From Dichetophora obliterata (lineage: Eukaryota > Arthropoda > Insecta > Diptera > Sciomyzidae), in NCBI GenBank assembly GCA_963920525.1, contig OY986439.1:20532819-20596818 (forward strand): DNA of 64,000 nt, written 5' to 3'. A model generated the notes under the pieces. The model saw only the letters and a list, made by a program, of their open reading frames with translations. It did not search any database and had not been told where the DNA came from. The position numbers and the translations under genes were made by a program. Position 1 is the first letter of the stretch. Each line of letters starts with the position of its first letter. Below are positions 34,020 to 44,236 of this stretch, piece by piece.

Positions 34020-34690
34020 TTTTTGTAAGACATTTCCTGCTTATTTAAAATGTCCATTTATGTTTCCTTAATTCCAAATAAGAAAAGTTTTTATGACATT
34101 TTTTCGTCATTTTTCATCGTTTTTAGTTTTCAGAAAATGTTTACTAGATTTAGGGCATTTTTGGTCATTTTTAGAGATTTTTATGTTATTTTATTGTCAT
34201 TTTTGGACGTTTTTAATTTTTAGAGCATTTTCGGTTTTTGCGGTAATTTCAGTGCAATTTTTAAATATTCTTTTTTGTTTTTTTTTCGTATTAAAATATG
34301 TCAAAATGCAAATTTTTAAACAGATTCCTTTAACCATAGAGTCCTTTCAATCAAAAACATTACCTCTCGACAAAGGAGTAGCTTTATTTATAGACTTCGA
34401 TGAAAAAAAAAGCTTTGCGCGTGGTGAAACTGACGAAAGGGTATGTAGAAAAATGACACAAGTATTAGATAAAAACTCAGGATATGCTAGCATAAAATGC
34501 AATTTAATTTAGTAATGTTTTAGTTTTAAGGCTACATTTTTTGTTTATTTTTTATGCGATTGTTTGCGGTTTTTTAGGTAATTTTTGTCAGTTTTTAGTT
34601 CATTTTCTGCAGTTTTTAGGTAATTTTTGTCGTTTTTTTAGGTAATTTTTTGCAGTTGTTTAAGTCATCAAAATCCGAGCCCTGGTAATA
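34020..34690 (+). repeat. T-rich degenerate tandem repeat
   Basis: Short units such as GTCATTTTTGG, GTTTTTAGGTAATTTTTGTC and GCAGTTTTTAG repeat on both sides of the frame at 34306. Translated, they give Phe-rich nonsense. TTTTTAGGTAATTTTT occurs three times and mimics splice-site juxtaposition, but I take it as low-complexity sequence. Confidence 0.6.
34306..34512 (+). CDS. Unrecognised 68-codon open frame
   Basis: From ATG at 34306 the frame reads MQIFKQIPLTIESFQSKTLP, then DKGVALFIDFDEKK, GETDERVCRKM and a stop at 34510. The amino-acid mix looks protein-like (charged, not a repeat), unlike the T-rich repeats on either side. I do not recognise the sequence. It could be a fragment of a coding exon captured by a mobile element, or chance. 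There is no clear promoter, splice site or polyadenylation context. Confidence 0.2.
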   Translation: MQIFKQIPLTIESFQSKTLPLDKGVALFIDFDEKKSFARGETDERVCRKMTQVLDKNSGYASIKCNLI

Positions 34691-34733
34691 ACAATGATCT
34701 TCCACTTTAACCATCCATACTAGCCACTATACA

Positions 34734-34985
34734 TCGCTCATTTGCTCGAATAACGTCATAACTCAAAAAACATGATTTTTGGGTTAATGGTGCAGAATTG
34801 TTCTTTATATCATGCTTCATATTGCGTAAAAATTTCATGTTATTATTTTGAATATTCTCCGCGTGAGATGAGAATATGTCTCTATATTTTCATACAAGAT
34901 GCGAATTAATTGAAAACTTAAAATGCGTTTGCTGCAAAATGAATTTTTTTTTTTTAGTTATGACGTTATTCGAGCAAATGAGCGA
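34734..34985. mobile_element. MITE, TCGCTCATTTGCT family, copy 1
   Basis: TCGCTCATTTGCTCGAATAA then CGTCATAACT is inverted at the right end. The interior (GGGTTAATGGTGCAGAATTG, TTCATGTTATTATTTTGAAT, GAAAACTTAAAATGCGTTT) is the inverse of the copy at 56156. Two copies with the same limits and inverted ends establish a family. No coding sequence is present. Confidence 0.8.
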
Positions 34986-35290
34986 CTTGATAATTTTCCT
35001 TTTATTTTTATTTTTTGTGTGGTTATACCTCTATTCTAATATATCATCCTTAATATTTAAATATAAAAAAAACATTTATATCCCTTTTATAATTATGTAT
35101 ACTTATTATTCTTAACTATTAATTTTAATCATTATTTATATAACTTTTAATCAGAATTCTCTTTTACAACTCTTGAAATTTTTTTAAATTTAATGAATTT
35201 AATTTTGTTATTGTAAAATTTAACGTTTTTCTTTATTTCTAAGAGACCCCATGAACTTTCTTTAAATTTTTTTATTCTTATTATGAGAAT

Positions 35291-35418
35291 ATATCGTCTT
35301 TGCAAAAGTATACTAACGAATCTGAAAAATTTAATTTTTAACTTTCCATAGAATTTTCATTAGAAATTAAAAATTTTATTTTTCAGATTCGCAAGTTCAC
35401 TTTTGTAATGACGATATG
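35291..35418. mobile_element. Small palindromic MITE, ATATCGTC ends
   Basis: ATATCGTCTTTGCAAAAGTA faces its inverse (ATATCGTCATTACAAAAGTG). The arms continue through AACGAATCTGAAAAAT and its inverse, leaving a loop of about 25 bp. Confidence 0.65.
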
Positions 35419-35461
35419 CTCGATATAAGGTCTTTTGAACCACAGAGCCATCAATATTAAT

Positions 35462-35804
35462 TAGAGATGGCACGAGCACGACGACTATTTGTACTTGCAT
35501 GAAAACTCACGAACACGCAAGACAAAGTACGAAAACGCACGAACAAGCACGAAAAAGGACGATTTAAAACATTGCAAGAAAAAGTTACACATATTTTTTT
35601 AATGTCAGTTTAAACTTAGAAATATTGGTATTATTATAACATTAGAATGTGTTTTTATTATTTTATTAGCTTTATTCAAATAACATATGAATTTTTATGA
35701 AATAAATACATAGTTGCTAAAGTGAAAGTACTAAAATTTTATTCCATGAATACAAAATTATTTTTTTAGGCACTTTCACGTGCCATGGCACGCGTCCATC
35801 TCTA
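35462..35804. mobile_element. hAT MITE with perfect 8-bp duplication
   Basis: The ends TAGAGATGG and CCATCTCTA are inverted. ATATTAAT flanks both sides (35454-35461, 35805-35812). Subterminal CACGAGCACG, GCACGAACAAGCACG and CACGTGCCATGGCACGCG motifs repeat, as is typical of hAT transposase binding regions. It is 343 bp and non-coding. Confidence 0.85.
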
Positions 35805-36120
35805 ATATTAATAATTTTTGATTTTGCGAAAAATCATTTTAATTTTAATAATGTTCAATTATTGATTTTTAAGACATATTTTAATTATAATATACAGTGT
35901 TGCGCAAAACAATAGCAACAAAATCAGTACGCTGCTACAAAATCGTGTATTTTTTTAAATATTAGGGACACACAAAAATTATTATAGGAACCCAAGCATA
36001 TATTCATATATCATATTAAAAACAAATCATATTTAAATTTGGTGTTGTTTTTTTTTTATTAAATTTAAAATTAATGTGACTGCATTCAGTTTGTCTGAGA
36101 GCAAAACAAAAGCAACATAA

Positions 36121-36345
36121 TTAATATTTGGTGTAAGATTCATTATTCTTGATAATCGCTGCACATCTGAGCGGCATCGACTCTATTAAATTAGATATGT
36201 TGGCATTAGGTATATGTTCCCAATTAAGTTTCAGGGCTTCATACATTGCAGTCTTATTGGAAAACCTTTGACCAAATGCTTTTACCTTCAAAATCCAAAA
36301 AAGATTTTCAATGGGATTCAAGTCATGGGATAAAAAAAAAACCAA
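36121..36345 (-). pseudogene. Tc1 transposase, C-terminal remnant
   Basis: The minus-strand frame includes HDLNPIENLFWILK, where family knowledge places the third catalytic acid (E of NPIEN, DD34E). It continues NLIESMPLRCAAIIKNNE and TKY with a stop, the usual C-terminal pattern of Tc1 transposases. The DNA-binding part and the first two catalytic aspartates are missing, so it cannot be active. The apparent start lies at the edge of the inverted repeat. Confidence 0.85.
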
Positions 36346-36370
36346 ATTTGAATTTGATTTGTTTTATATA

Positions 36371-36623
36371 TCGAGGGCGATTTTTCACGTGCTATTTGCA
36401 TAACAACAATTTTTCAGGAGAGCAAAAAACTGTTTCTTTAGTTAATGTAAAGAGTAAGAACTAATCTTTCTTCTACAATATTATTCCAATAAAATGATTG
36501 TAGAAATAATTTTTCACTTTAAAATAAATATAATACATGACAACTAAATCAGCGAACACATTGCCATCAAAACCTCATTTTCGACAAAAGTGCAAATAGC
36601 ATGTTTTGAAAAATCGCCCTTGA
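36371..36623. mobile_element. MITE nested in the right TIR of the Tc1 relic
   Basis: TCGAGGGCGATTTTTCA faces the inverse TGAAAAATCGCCCTTGA, with GCTATTTGC / GCAAATAGC further in. Comparison with the intact left arm of the Tc1 shows that exactly this block is extra. The flanks are TATA-rich, so the duplication (TA or TAT) cannot be fixed. Confidence 0.8.
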
Positions 36624-36746
36624 TATGATGTATGAATAAATGCTTTGATTCCTTTAATCATTTTTGTGTGTCCCCAATATTAAAAAAAATACACGATTTT
36701 GTTGCAGCGTACTTACTTTGTTGCTATTGTTTTGCGCAACACTGTA

Positions 36747-37223
36747 TCTTTAGACTTATTAAACTTAAGCCGAGGATTAATAATGGTTAATAAATTTGAA
36801 TTGAATTGCGGTCACCAGGAGCTTTAATTTTTTTTTGCCATATTTCTTTTAGCCAAATAAACTGTCACAAATAGTGTAAATCGATGAATTACAAAGTTCT
36901 GCATACAATTTTTTTGGGAAAGAACACTAAGATATTGAATTTTTTTACAGTGATTTTTATTACGATTTTTATGAAAATATTTATAACTCCGCCGTTTTTT
37001 GACTGATTTATCTTTTCAATATATCATTGAAATGGTAGTGACAGCTGCTTTTCATTCCTGTTACTAATTAACCCTTATAAGCACATTTTTTATACTTTTT
37101 GAGAATAGCTTGGCTAATAAAATTAGTTAAAAATTAAGAGCTATAGTAGATAATAGCATCTAGTAGATGATAGATATCTTGCATGCAGTGGGCAAAACCA
37201 GATGTAGCCGAAAGTAACCAAAT
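36747..37223. other. AT-rich stretch, nothing recognised
   Basis: No open frame, inverted repeat or match to other parts of the window was noted. Confidence 0.45.
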
Positions 37224-37372
37224 ATGAGACTTACCGCTTTATTTTGTGTAACGAAAATGGACACCAACGAGAAGCAATAGAATTTCATATAGAAAAAAGT
37301 ATTGCTTCTCGTGTCGTGCTTGTCGTTGGTGTGCATATTCGTTGTACAAAATAAAGCAGTTAAAGTCTCATT
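37224..37372. mobile_element. Short palindromic MITE, GCTTTATTTTG family, copy 2
   Basis: ATGAGACTTACCGCTTTATT, then TTGTGTAACGAA, faces its inverse at the right end (ATGAGACTTTAACTGCTTTA, then TTTTGTACAACGAA). The arms include CACCAACGA and GAGAAGCAATA. This is the best preserved of three copies (24221, 40695). Confidence 0.75.
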
Positions 37373-37689
37373 AGTAATATGAGAAGGATTAATAGATTTC
37401 TATTATTCCGAATCTAATGATTTTTTTTATAAATTATTAACATTGATAAAACTTTAAAAAGTTTGATTTTTTCAATAAACTTTTGTGTCCTTAATCACTT
37501 AATAAGAATATATAAGAGTTGGACTTATGTTGAGTCTGGATTTTTTAATATACATTTTTGTTTATTTAAAAACAAAAAAGCTTCATATCAACAGCGTATT
37601 TTTCTAATTTTTCTGGAATATCGCTATCTATCTACAGCCTTGTTTGAAATACTGCACAGTAATTTAAAGAGCAGTAATTGAACTTTACT

Positions 37690-38882
37690 ACTTGAGTTGA
37701 TGTTCGTGGAGTCCACTCAGCACAACAAGTTGTCAAACGTAGACTCTAGCCAAATGTAGAACCACTCATTATCCTTTCATTTTCATAACGCAAACAACTA
37801 TAAAAAATTTATTTAATTAAGCGTAACGTCAGAAAATAAAGCAACCAACTGAATGACAAAAAGTGTAACGCCCTGTACGATGCCATGATGTAAAAAAAAA
37901 ATAAATTTAAGCCAACAAACAATTCTGGGGCAGTTTCTTCACGGTGACTATAATTTGTTATTTAGACATTAGAAACAAGAGAAAAAAAATAAGAAAAAAA
38001 ATTAAATAAAATATTAGAGCAATTACAAAAACAAGTATTATTAGTAACAACAAAAAAGTGAATGTTGAACACCACTGTAACAAAGAAAAAAAAAAGAAAC
38101 CAAATAGAAATAAAAATAACTACTTGGTAGAAAAAATAAGGCTAACAGAATGTGTGTGTAGAGCGCATTAGGACAACAACAAGTGAAACCTCAGCAGCAC
38201 TTATAGCAGTAAGAAAAGAAAAAAAACCAATATCAAGAACAACTAATAAACAACTAGTACCAGTACAACAACATTTCTTAACAACAGTCAAAACACCTGT
38301 TAACCCGGTAGAAAGAAAATAAATTGCAAGATTTAAAAAAAAACTACTCAAAAACAACAATAAGAATAGAAATAACAAAAGCAAAGACAAACACAACAAC
38401 AACAACAAAAAACTTTAGCAAGAGCAAGAAAACAACAAAAGCGTGTTTTGAACAATAAAAAATAAAGAATAGCAACATTTGTTGTTTCAGCTAAAAGCGA
38501 CAAAAAGTAAGCAAAGTGAAAACAACAAAATAAAAACAACAACAGCAACAAAAACAGCAACTATCTGTAACATTTTAAAGATCTCATGATTAACAACAAC
38601 TTTAACAAACGACAAAAAGTTGATAAGTGTGAAAAATTCGACTCAGAAACAGGCGCAATTTAAGCTTAATTTAATAATAGCACAAAAGTATTTAAAATAT
38701 TTACAGCTTTACTTGGCTAACGAGCTTCATAAAGCAGCAACAACAACAACAACAACGATAACAACAAACAGCAATTTACTGTTGCTGCTGTTCAATGGAA
38801 CCCACCGCGAAGGCGCACAGTACTTTGAGCAGTGGGAATAAATCAAAAAAATTTTTTAACAAAACCTAACGAAATGTATATT
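37690..38882 (+). other. A-rich, CAA-repeat block; possible untranslated first exon
   Basis: From about 37.9 to 38.85 kb the plus strand is very rich in A and poor in T, with AACAACAA / AACAGCAAC repeats, like the long 5' leaders of many fly genes. It ends in GTAAGTAAG at 38883, a good donor consensus apart from the T before it. GTGGAGTCCACTCAGCACAA near 37710 could hold an initiator. No long coding frame exists; those called on either strand are poly-Leu/poly-Gln artefacts. The host gene is unknown. Confidence 0.25.
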
Positions 38883-38889
38883 GTAAGTA

Positions 38890-39518
38890 AGCAATACTTT
38901 AACTAAGAAAAATCCAAATTTTCATTGCGAAAGAAGTAGTTTTTTGAAAACTATACCTCTTTAAATGTCAACGCGTTTTATGCATTTTTATTGTTACGGA
39001 CTTTCCGTTTTTCCGCTTAAACCAAAGATAAAATGCTGCAAGCACAATTTTTACACAAAATTGCACAAAAATTTTTAATTTTTTTTTTTAAAGTTTTAAT
39101 TTTTTATTTTTAAAGTTATAAGATGTACAAAAAAATAAGGTTTTTAATATATATGAAATAAAATTAAAAATAGTTAATCAAAATTATGTTGAAATCTTCC
39201 AAAAATTTAAAAAATATTTTTAAAAAATTGGCTGTTTTCATCGGCAATAAAAAAAAATATCTCAAATCACCCCTTTCATTTTCGTTTATTATTGTTTATT
39301 AACCAATTCTTTCCAGTTATCCCGTTTTTAAAAATGGTCTTAAATCAAATTTTTCAAACATGTTTTTAGTTATTGATGCACATTAAATAGTAAACAAATA
39401 TATTTTTGGTACTCTATACCAAACACTTAGGCATATTAGTTTATAAAAGTTACACTTTTACTGAAAATAATAAAATTGCATATTGTTAGTGATAGTTACC
39501 AATTCTTATATATAAATA
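38890..39518. other. AT-rich stretch, nothing recognised
   Basis: The stretch is A- and T-run-rich, with no inverted repeats or frames. Confidence 0.45.
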
Positions 39519-40108
39519 TTAGGGCGGGTCAATTTAAAAATTGCCCATTGCTCAGTGAAAGTCGTATTCTAGGGATCAAAATAAGAAACTTTGCCCGAGC
39601 AACTATACCTCTAAAACGAATTCTAATGCCCCAACTTTTGACTTTTGTCTCGTCGGGTCAAATTTTGAAAAATCCCTCTTTGACCCATTTAGAGTGCCCC
39701 AATCGAGTCCAAGTGCATCACCGACCCCCACTAACTTTGGAGGGCCGATCCACCCATGCCAGTGGCACACTCCCTGGAACCCCCTTTTATGTAAAGTGCC
39801 AAAAATGGCGATTTTTTAAATGTTTGTATGGGGAACCCCCCAGGGAGTTCCAGGGGGTGTACCACTGGCATGGGTGGATCGGCCCTCCAAAGTTAGTGGA
39901 GGTCGGTCATACATTTGGACTCGATTGGGGCACTATAAATGGGTCAAAGAGGGATTTTTCAAAATTTGACCCTACGGGACAAAAGTCAAAAGTTGGGGCA
40001 TTAGAACTCGTTTTAGAGGTATAGCTCCTCGGGAAAAGTTTCTTATTTTGATCCCTAGAACACGATTTTCACTGAGCAATGGGCGATTTTTAAATTGACC
40101 CGCCCTAA
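39519..40108. mobile_element. Foldback MITE, TTAGGGCGGGTCAATTT ends, copy 1
   Basis: The element is an almost complete palindrome of 590 bp. TTAGGGCGGGTCAATTT at the start is inverted at the end, and the arms (about 270 bp) match with few changes through GGGGCATTAGAA, CCCTCTTTGACCCATTT and CCAGTGGCA-type stretches to a short centre near 39810. It is flanked by AT/TA sequence. The 182-codon frame across it exists because both arms are GC-richer and palindromic; it is not a gene. Confidence 0.85.
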
Positions 40109-40130
40109 TGTACATATATATATATATATA

Positions 40131-40441
40131 TTAGGGCGGGTCAATTTGTATGGACGAATTTTTTGGAGGTCTGGCTCAGCGAAATTCGTAAAATACATGT
40201 AATTTCAAGACTTTTTCTCCACTACAGCATATACAAATTCTGAAAAAAAGCTGTGCGGACTTTCGTAAATAGATTTTGTTCTCAATTATAAAATATGAAT
40301 GTATGAATGTATGTGTATGAATCTATTTACGAAAGTCCGCACAGCTTTTTTTCAGAATTTGTATATGCTGTAGGGGAGAAAAAGTCTTGAAATTACATGT
40401 ATTTTACGAATTTCGCTGAGCCAGAATTTGACCCGCCCTAA
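40131..40441. mobile_element. Foldback MITE, same ends, different arms, copy 2
   Basis: It shares the terminal TTAGGGCGGGTCAA with copy 1, but its arms are different (GCTCAGCGAAATTCGTAAAA, TACATGTAATTTCAAGACTT, AGCTGTGCGGACTTTCGTAA). They form a 311-bp palindrome around an ATGAATGTATG loop. (TA)n tracts lie on both sides (40113-40130, 40441-40461), the left one separating it from copy 1. Confidence 0.85.
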
Positions 40442-40694
40442 TATATATATATATATATATAGGTTTGTTTTAATAGAATGTTTAAGTAGTCAAATTTAAT
40501 ATGAAAACAATTATTAATATTCCTTAAAATTTATTTATTAATTGTAAAATGTAGAGTGCTCTCATGCAAACTATAACCGCCCTTTTTCTATTTAAGAATA
40601 AATTTAATGAGGAAGACTCTTATAAAATCTTCTATATTGAAAGCGAGAGAAAAGAAGATTTGCATACATTTCATATTATTTAAAAACTAATTTT

Positions 40695-40808
40695 ACTGCT
40701 TCATTCTGTGTCACGAAGAAGAACACAAACGATGAGAAAGACACGAGAAGCAATGCTTCCTTCCATACAAAATTGTATCGCTTCTCATGTCTTTCTTATT
40801 TTTCGCGC
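40695..40808. mobile_element. Short palindromic MITE, GCTTTATTTTG family, copy 3 (truncated)
   Basis: ACTGCTTCATTCTGTGTCAC, then GAGAAGCAATGC and GCTTCTCATGTCTTTC, follow copy 2 at 37.2 kb. The right end is lost where element Z begins. Confidence 0.5.
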
Positions 40809-41179
40809 AAGTCCCGGGATTGCGAGGCCTAAAATCGCGAGACTTTTGGGATCCTTCACTGCAAAAAAAATCCAAAAATTCCACCAGAAAGATCAATGAT
40901 TCTACCTAAGAAAAGCCTGAATGTGATTTAAAAAATTGTTCAACAGAAACCTTTCTGTTATCTATTTAATATCTACAAATATCTAATATCTATAAAATAT
41001 CTTCTGTTAAGCTATCTACAAAATAACACAATGTGAGAAATACCTGATACTACCTTAGAAATATTGAAATTTGATAAAAGTATTTATACATGTACAAAAA
41101 AAAATAATATTTTGAAATTATCTTTACAAAATACGACGTGCAAAATATGAAAATATAAACCTTTCTTGAACTAAACTCA

Positions 41180-41894
41180 CACGGAGGGAAATAATGTTCT
41201 TATATTAAGCAAATAATTTGCTTGATATAAGAAATTGTAATATAAAAACTCATTTGCTCAAATCAAGCATTAAAAACTAAAATGAAGAAAAACAAAACGA
41301 TTATAATAAGCATTAATTGCCAAAATTGAGCAAAATAAACAGTTTGAAACAAGCATAAAATACTTGGTTTTAAAACCTGGAGTTTTAGTTGTGGACTTGA
41401 ATCAAGAAAATATTTTCTTAATTTAAGCAAACGCAAAGTTGTCGCCTTTGAACAATTAAGCGAATTTCAACAATCATAGTTTTCAGTAAACTGTTAACTT
41501 GAATCAAACAAATTGTTCTTAATTCAAGGAAGATAAGTTTTTGCATCCAGAAAATTACTCTAGTTTTCAGCAAATTGTTTACTTGAATCAAGCAAATTGT
41601 TCTCAATTCAAGAAAAATAAATTTTTCAAATCTACCAAATTATTCTAGTTTTCAGGCAATTTTTTACTTGAATCAAGCAAATTTTTCTTATTTCAAGTAA
41701 ATATTAGACTCGAATGTAGAAAAATTATTCTTGAGTTTTAAGCAAATATTGCTTGAAATAATTATTTTTTTTTTTCTTAATATAATATGTTCTAAAATTG
41801 CTCAATGCTTGAATTGATAAATTTACACTTGAGTGTAAACTGATAGCCTATTTGCTTAATTCAAGCACAGAATGCTTGATTTTTTCTTTCCGTG
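41180..41894. mobile_element. MITE with CACGGA ends and repeated CTTGAATCAAGCAAAT
   Basis: The left CACGGAGGGAAA and the right TTTCTTTCCGTG are inverted. The interior has at least four imperfect direct units (ACTTGAATCAAGCAAATTGT, TCTTAATTCAAG) spaced about 65 bp, plus inverse AGCATT/AATGCTTG motifs. The limits are confirmed by element Z copy 1, where AACTAAACTTACAAAAT is uninterrupted. It is 715 bp and non-coding. Confidence 0.75.
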
Positions 41895-42053
41895 TACAAA
41901 ATATTACAAAATGTTAACTTAAAAAACTTAAATGTGACCTTAAAAAAATTTAAAAAAAACCACAAAATTCGTACTTAGAATTACTAAAATTATTATATTA
42001 TTTTATTGTTTTTAAATAATTTTGTGAGCCTTCCGAATGAACTCATTAATTTC

Positions 42054-42408
42054 TTTTTTTTAAAAGATCAAAGAACCTAGGCATGCGCCTTATACAAACA
42101 AGGTTTGGTCTTTGACTGGAACCATACGTGAATTATTGATTAGACGAAACAACAGTGAAAGACAATTTGAATTGCTTTTAACCGAGGCTAGTGTTATGCC
42201 TTAACCTCGGCAAGCATTTCCAGCCCTTAGTTGTTCCTGTCCTTTAATTCCACATTGTCCACTATTTAGTTGTGGATTTTTAGTTTTCCATAATTCTTAA
42301 ATGTAGGAAAGAACAAAGAAAGTGAAAAGAACCATGCTCGAACCCAGATTCGAACCAGGGACCTCTGGGTTCATAGTCTAGCGCACTCTCCACTAGACTA
42401 CAAAGGCT
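42054..42408 (-). mobile_element. SINE-A copy 3 (full length) with target duplication
   Basis: On the minus strand: head GTAGTCTAGTGGAGAGTGCG, B-box GGTTCGAATCT, body as in copy 1, tail GTTCTTTGATCTTTT then A-run. The flanks are ATTAATTT (42045-42052) and ATTAGTTT (42413-42420). Copy 1 of element Z has the single ATTAATTT, the empty site. Confidence 0.9.
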
Positions 42409-43063
42409 GACTATTAGTTTGTTGTTTAAGAATTCATATTTGTTTTTCAGAAATAAACAATAAATACTATCCAAACATTTAATCGAAACTGTGTTTCTTA
42501 GTTTTTTTAAAATATTCTGCATTGTTTTGTGTTGTAAAACAAGGCAAAACTAATTTGGAACTTCATATTACGTCTTCCAAAAAAATAATTTTCTAAGATT
42601 TGTCAATCCCGGATCTAGTCCCGGTATCCCCGGATTATGTTTTCCCAATTCCGAAATCCCGTGATTGTCGAAACGTCCCGAAATTGGATGCCCTATTCTA
42701 AACGGTTCTTAATATTAAAAATTCAAATCTTTAGTCTCTCAAAAAAGGATATATTTGTTTTTATAAAACGAAGAAATTTTGATATTGCAACGTTATTATA
42801 AGCAAAAATAAAAGATCCCTTGAAAATCTGATTTGATTTTTGAAATCAGCGAGCATATGTTAATCATCCTGCAAAATTTCTTAAAAATCGAACGACTCCT
42901 TGTATTTTTTCCTCTCTTTTGTATGGGCTCAAAGTACTGTGAGGCGCCTCAAAAATTCGTTCATTCCGGCGTTAATGAATGCTGCTGCCTAGTTGGCTTA
43001 AATGTTGGTGATTTGATAGTAGGCAGTGTTGTTGTTGTACTTGCTGATATATTTGTTTAAACG

Positions 43064-43262
43064 ACAACAGCAGCAGCAACAGCAGCAACAGGCTAGAGTG
43101 CAACATTTTAAACCTAGTTTTGCTGAATCTGTCGTTTTTTCTGTCTTTTGTTATTTGTAGTTAGCTATTTTGTTGTTCCGTATTATTTAGTAGCAGTTTG
43201 TTGTTGCTTGAATGCATAACGGCAACTGCAACCGTCAACATCAACAACAACAGCAGCAACAA
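43064..43262 (+). repeat. CAG/CAA microsatellites
   Basis: CAGCAGCAACAGCAGCAACA near 43069 and CAACAACAACAGCAGCAACA near 43242. They lie in less AT-rich DNA at 42.95-43.5 kb that looks gene-proximal but shows no exon. Confidence 0.8.
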
Positions 43263-44035
43263 ATGAAGTGATTTTTATCGATTTATCAAGTTTTTTATTA
43301 GCAGCTCCATTTAAAGTACATTAATTTAGTAGCAACTATAAAGTTTGCAGCATGTTTATAGTTCACATTTTTGCAACACTGTCTTTTCGCCCCAAAATAT
43401 TTAAATTAACTAATTAATGGCCTAACGGTTTGTGGCTTACCACTAATGGCCTTAAAGAAAAGCTTGGTAAGCACACAGCTGAAATTAGCTACAGGCTTTC
43501 AGTACCTTCGTTTTAAACTATTTAATATGGATTGAAGTTACCGAAAGGACGTTTTAATAGCGAACATCAGTCATAAACGGACATTATGTTATGAGATCTC
43601 TACAAATTATATAAATTCACATAAATTAAGTTCTTTTACTGAATTTTCTCAAAATATAGGAAACAGTAGTCCAATTTCTATGATAATGTGCAAAAGTGTA
43701 TGTGCCTATATATTTTTTGTTTTCGTTATTATGTTAGACTTTTAAACGACCCCTCCTCCTTCCATTTTTTGATGAAGCTGTAATATTTTTTTAGGAGCGC
43801 AATATTTTTTTAGCTTAGGTTTGGTTAAGGTGGCGGCCGGTCAAAAACCGGCCCACATAGACAAAATATCTAGTCCGTTGTGATACCACAGGGGATCTAC
43901 TCCTCCTCTCCTAAGCACTGTCGTGAAACCACCTTGAACTAATAGTAAAAAGCATAAGACGCCTAACGTCTACCTCCTCAAGATCGCTGAGATCATAAAA
44001 AAATATGCTAACTAGATACTTATGTCTTCTGCGAA

Positions 44036-44236
44036 CTAAAGCGGGCATGAACAGAGGAGATGCGATACCGACTTCTCCTCTTCCTCATCCCTGCAACTCC
44101 TGCAGGAGTCATTCGCATGAACCCCCATTCTAAGGGCATGTCTACCTATAAGACAGTGTCCTGTTACAACGCCTATCAGAATGAAGAGATCTTTTCTCGC
44201 CATTTGAGTGAGCTTCATCATTCGTTTTTCAGTAAA
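44036..44236 (-). pseudogene. LOA-like element C-terminal Cys/His region
   Basis: The minus frame reads FTEKRMMKLTQMARKDL, VVTGHCLIGRHALRMG, then CRSCRDEEEEKSVSHLLC. The C-x2-C...H-x3-C pattern is the zinc-knuckle-like end of RNase H-bearing LINEs. It is the natural downstream continuation of the left arm of the inverted duplication. Confidence 0.7.

Larger units (their letters stand above)
35895..36744 (-). mobile_element. Tc1-like transposon relic with long TIRs, split by a MITE
   Basis: CAGTGTTGCGCAAAACAATA begins inverted repeats of about 160 bp (35895-36058 and the right arm 36331-36744). TA flanks the element (35893-35894, 36745-36746). The right arm is interrupted at 36371-36623 by a MITE; without it the arms match in length and order. 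Only about 270 bp of interior survives, carrying the C-terminal end of a transposase on the minus strand. The element is therefore deleted and non-autonomous. Confidence 0.9.
40810..42705 (-). mobile_element. TIR element Z, copy 2, carrying a MITE and a SINE
   Basis: In reverse orientation it matches 21290-22084. It starts GTCCCGGGATTGCGAGGCCT and ends CCCGAAATTGGATGCCCTA (inverse TAGGGCATCCAATTTCGGGA). Both termini are rich in CCCGG motifs. The MITE at 41180-41894 and the SINE at 42054-42408 are absent from copy 1. A short frame at 42400-42522 (NTVSIKCLDSIYCLFLKNKY) may be a transposase relic, unidentified. Confidence 0.75.

Noticed and set aside
34574..34650. Three TTTTTAGGTAATTTTT sites as recursive splice sites
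   Set aside because: They are units of a T-rich tandem repeat with a poor donor (GTAATT), so they are best explained by low complexity.
38142..38560. Minus-strand frames rich in Leu and Cys
   Set aside because: They are the antisense of the A-rich CAA-repeat block, a low-complexity artefact.
39476..40024. 182-codon plus-strand open frame
   Set aside because: It lies across a near-perfect palindrome. The frame is a by-product of GC-richer inverted arms and shows no protein features.
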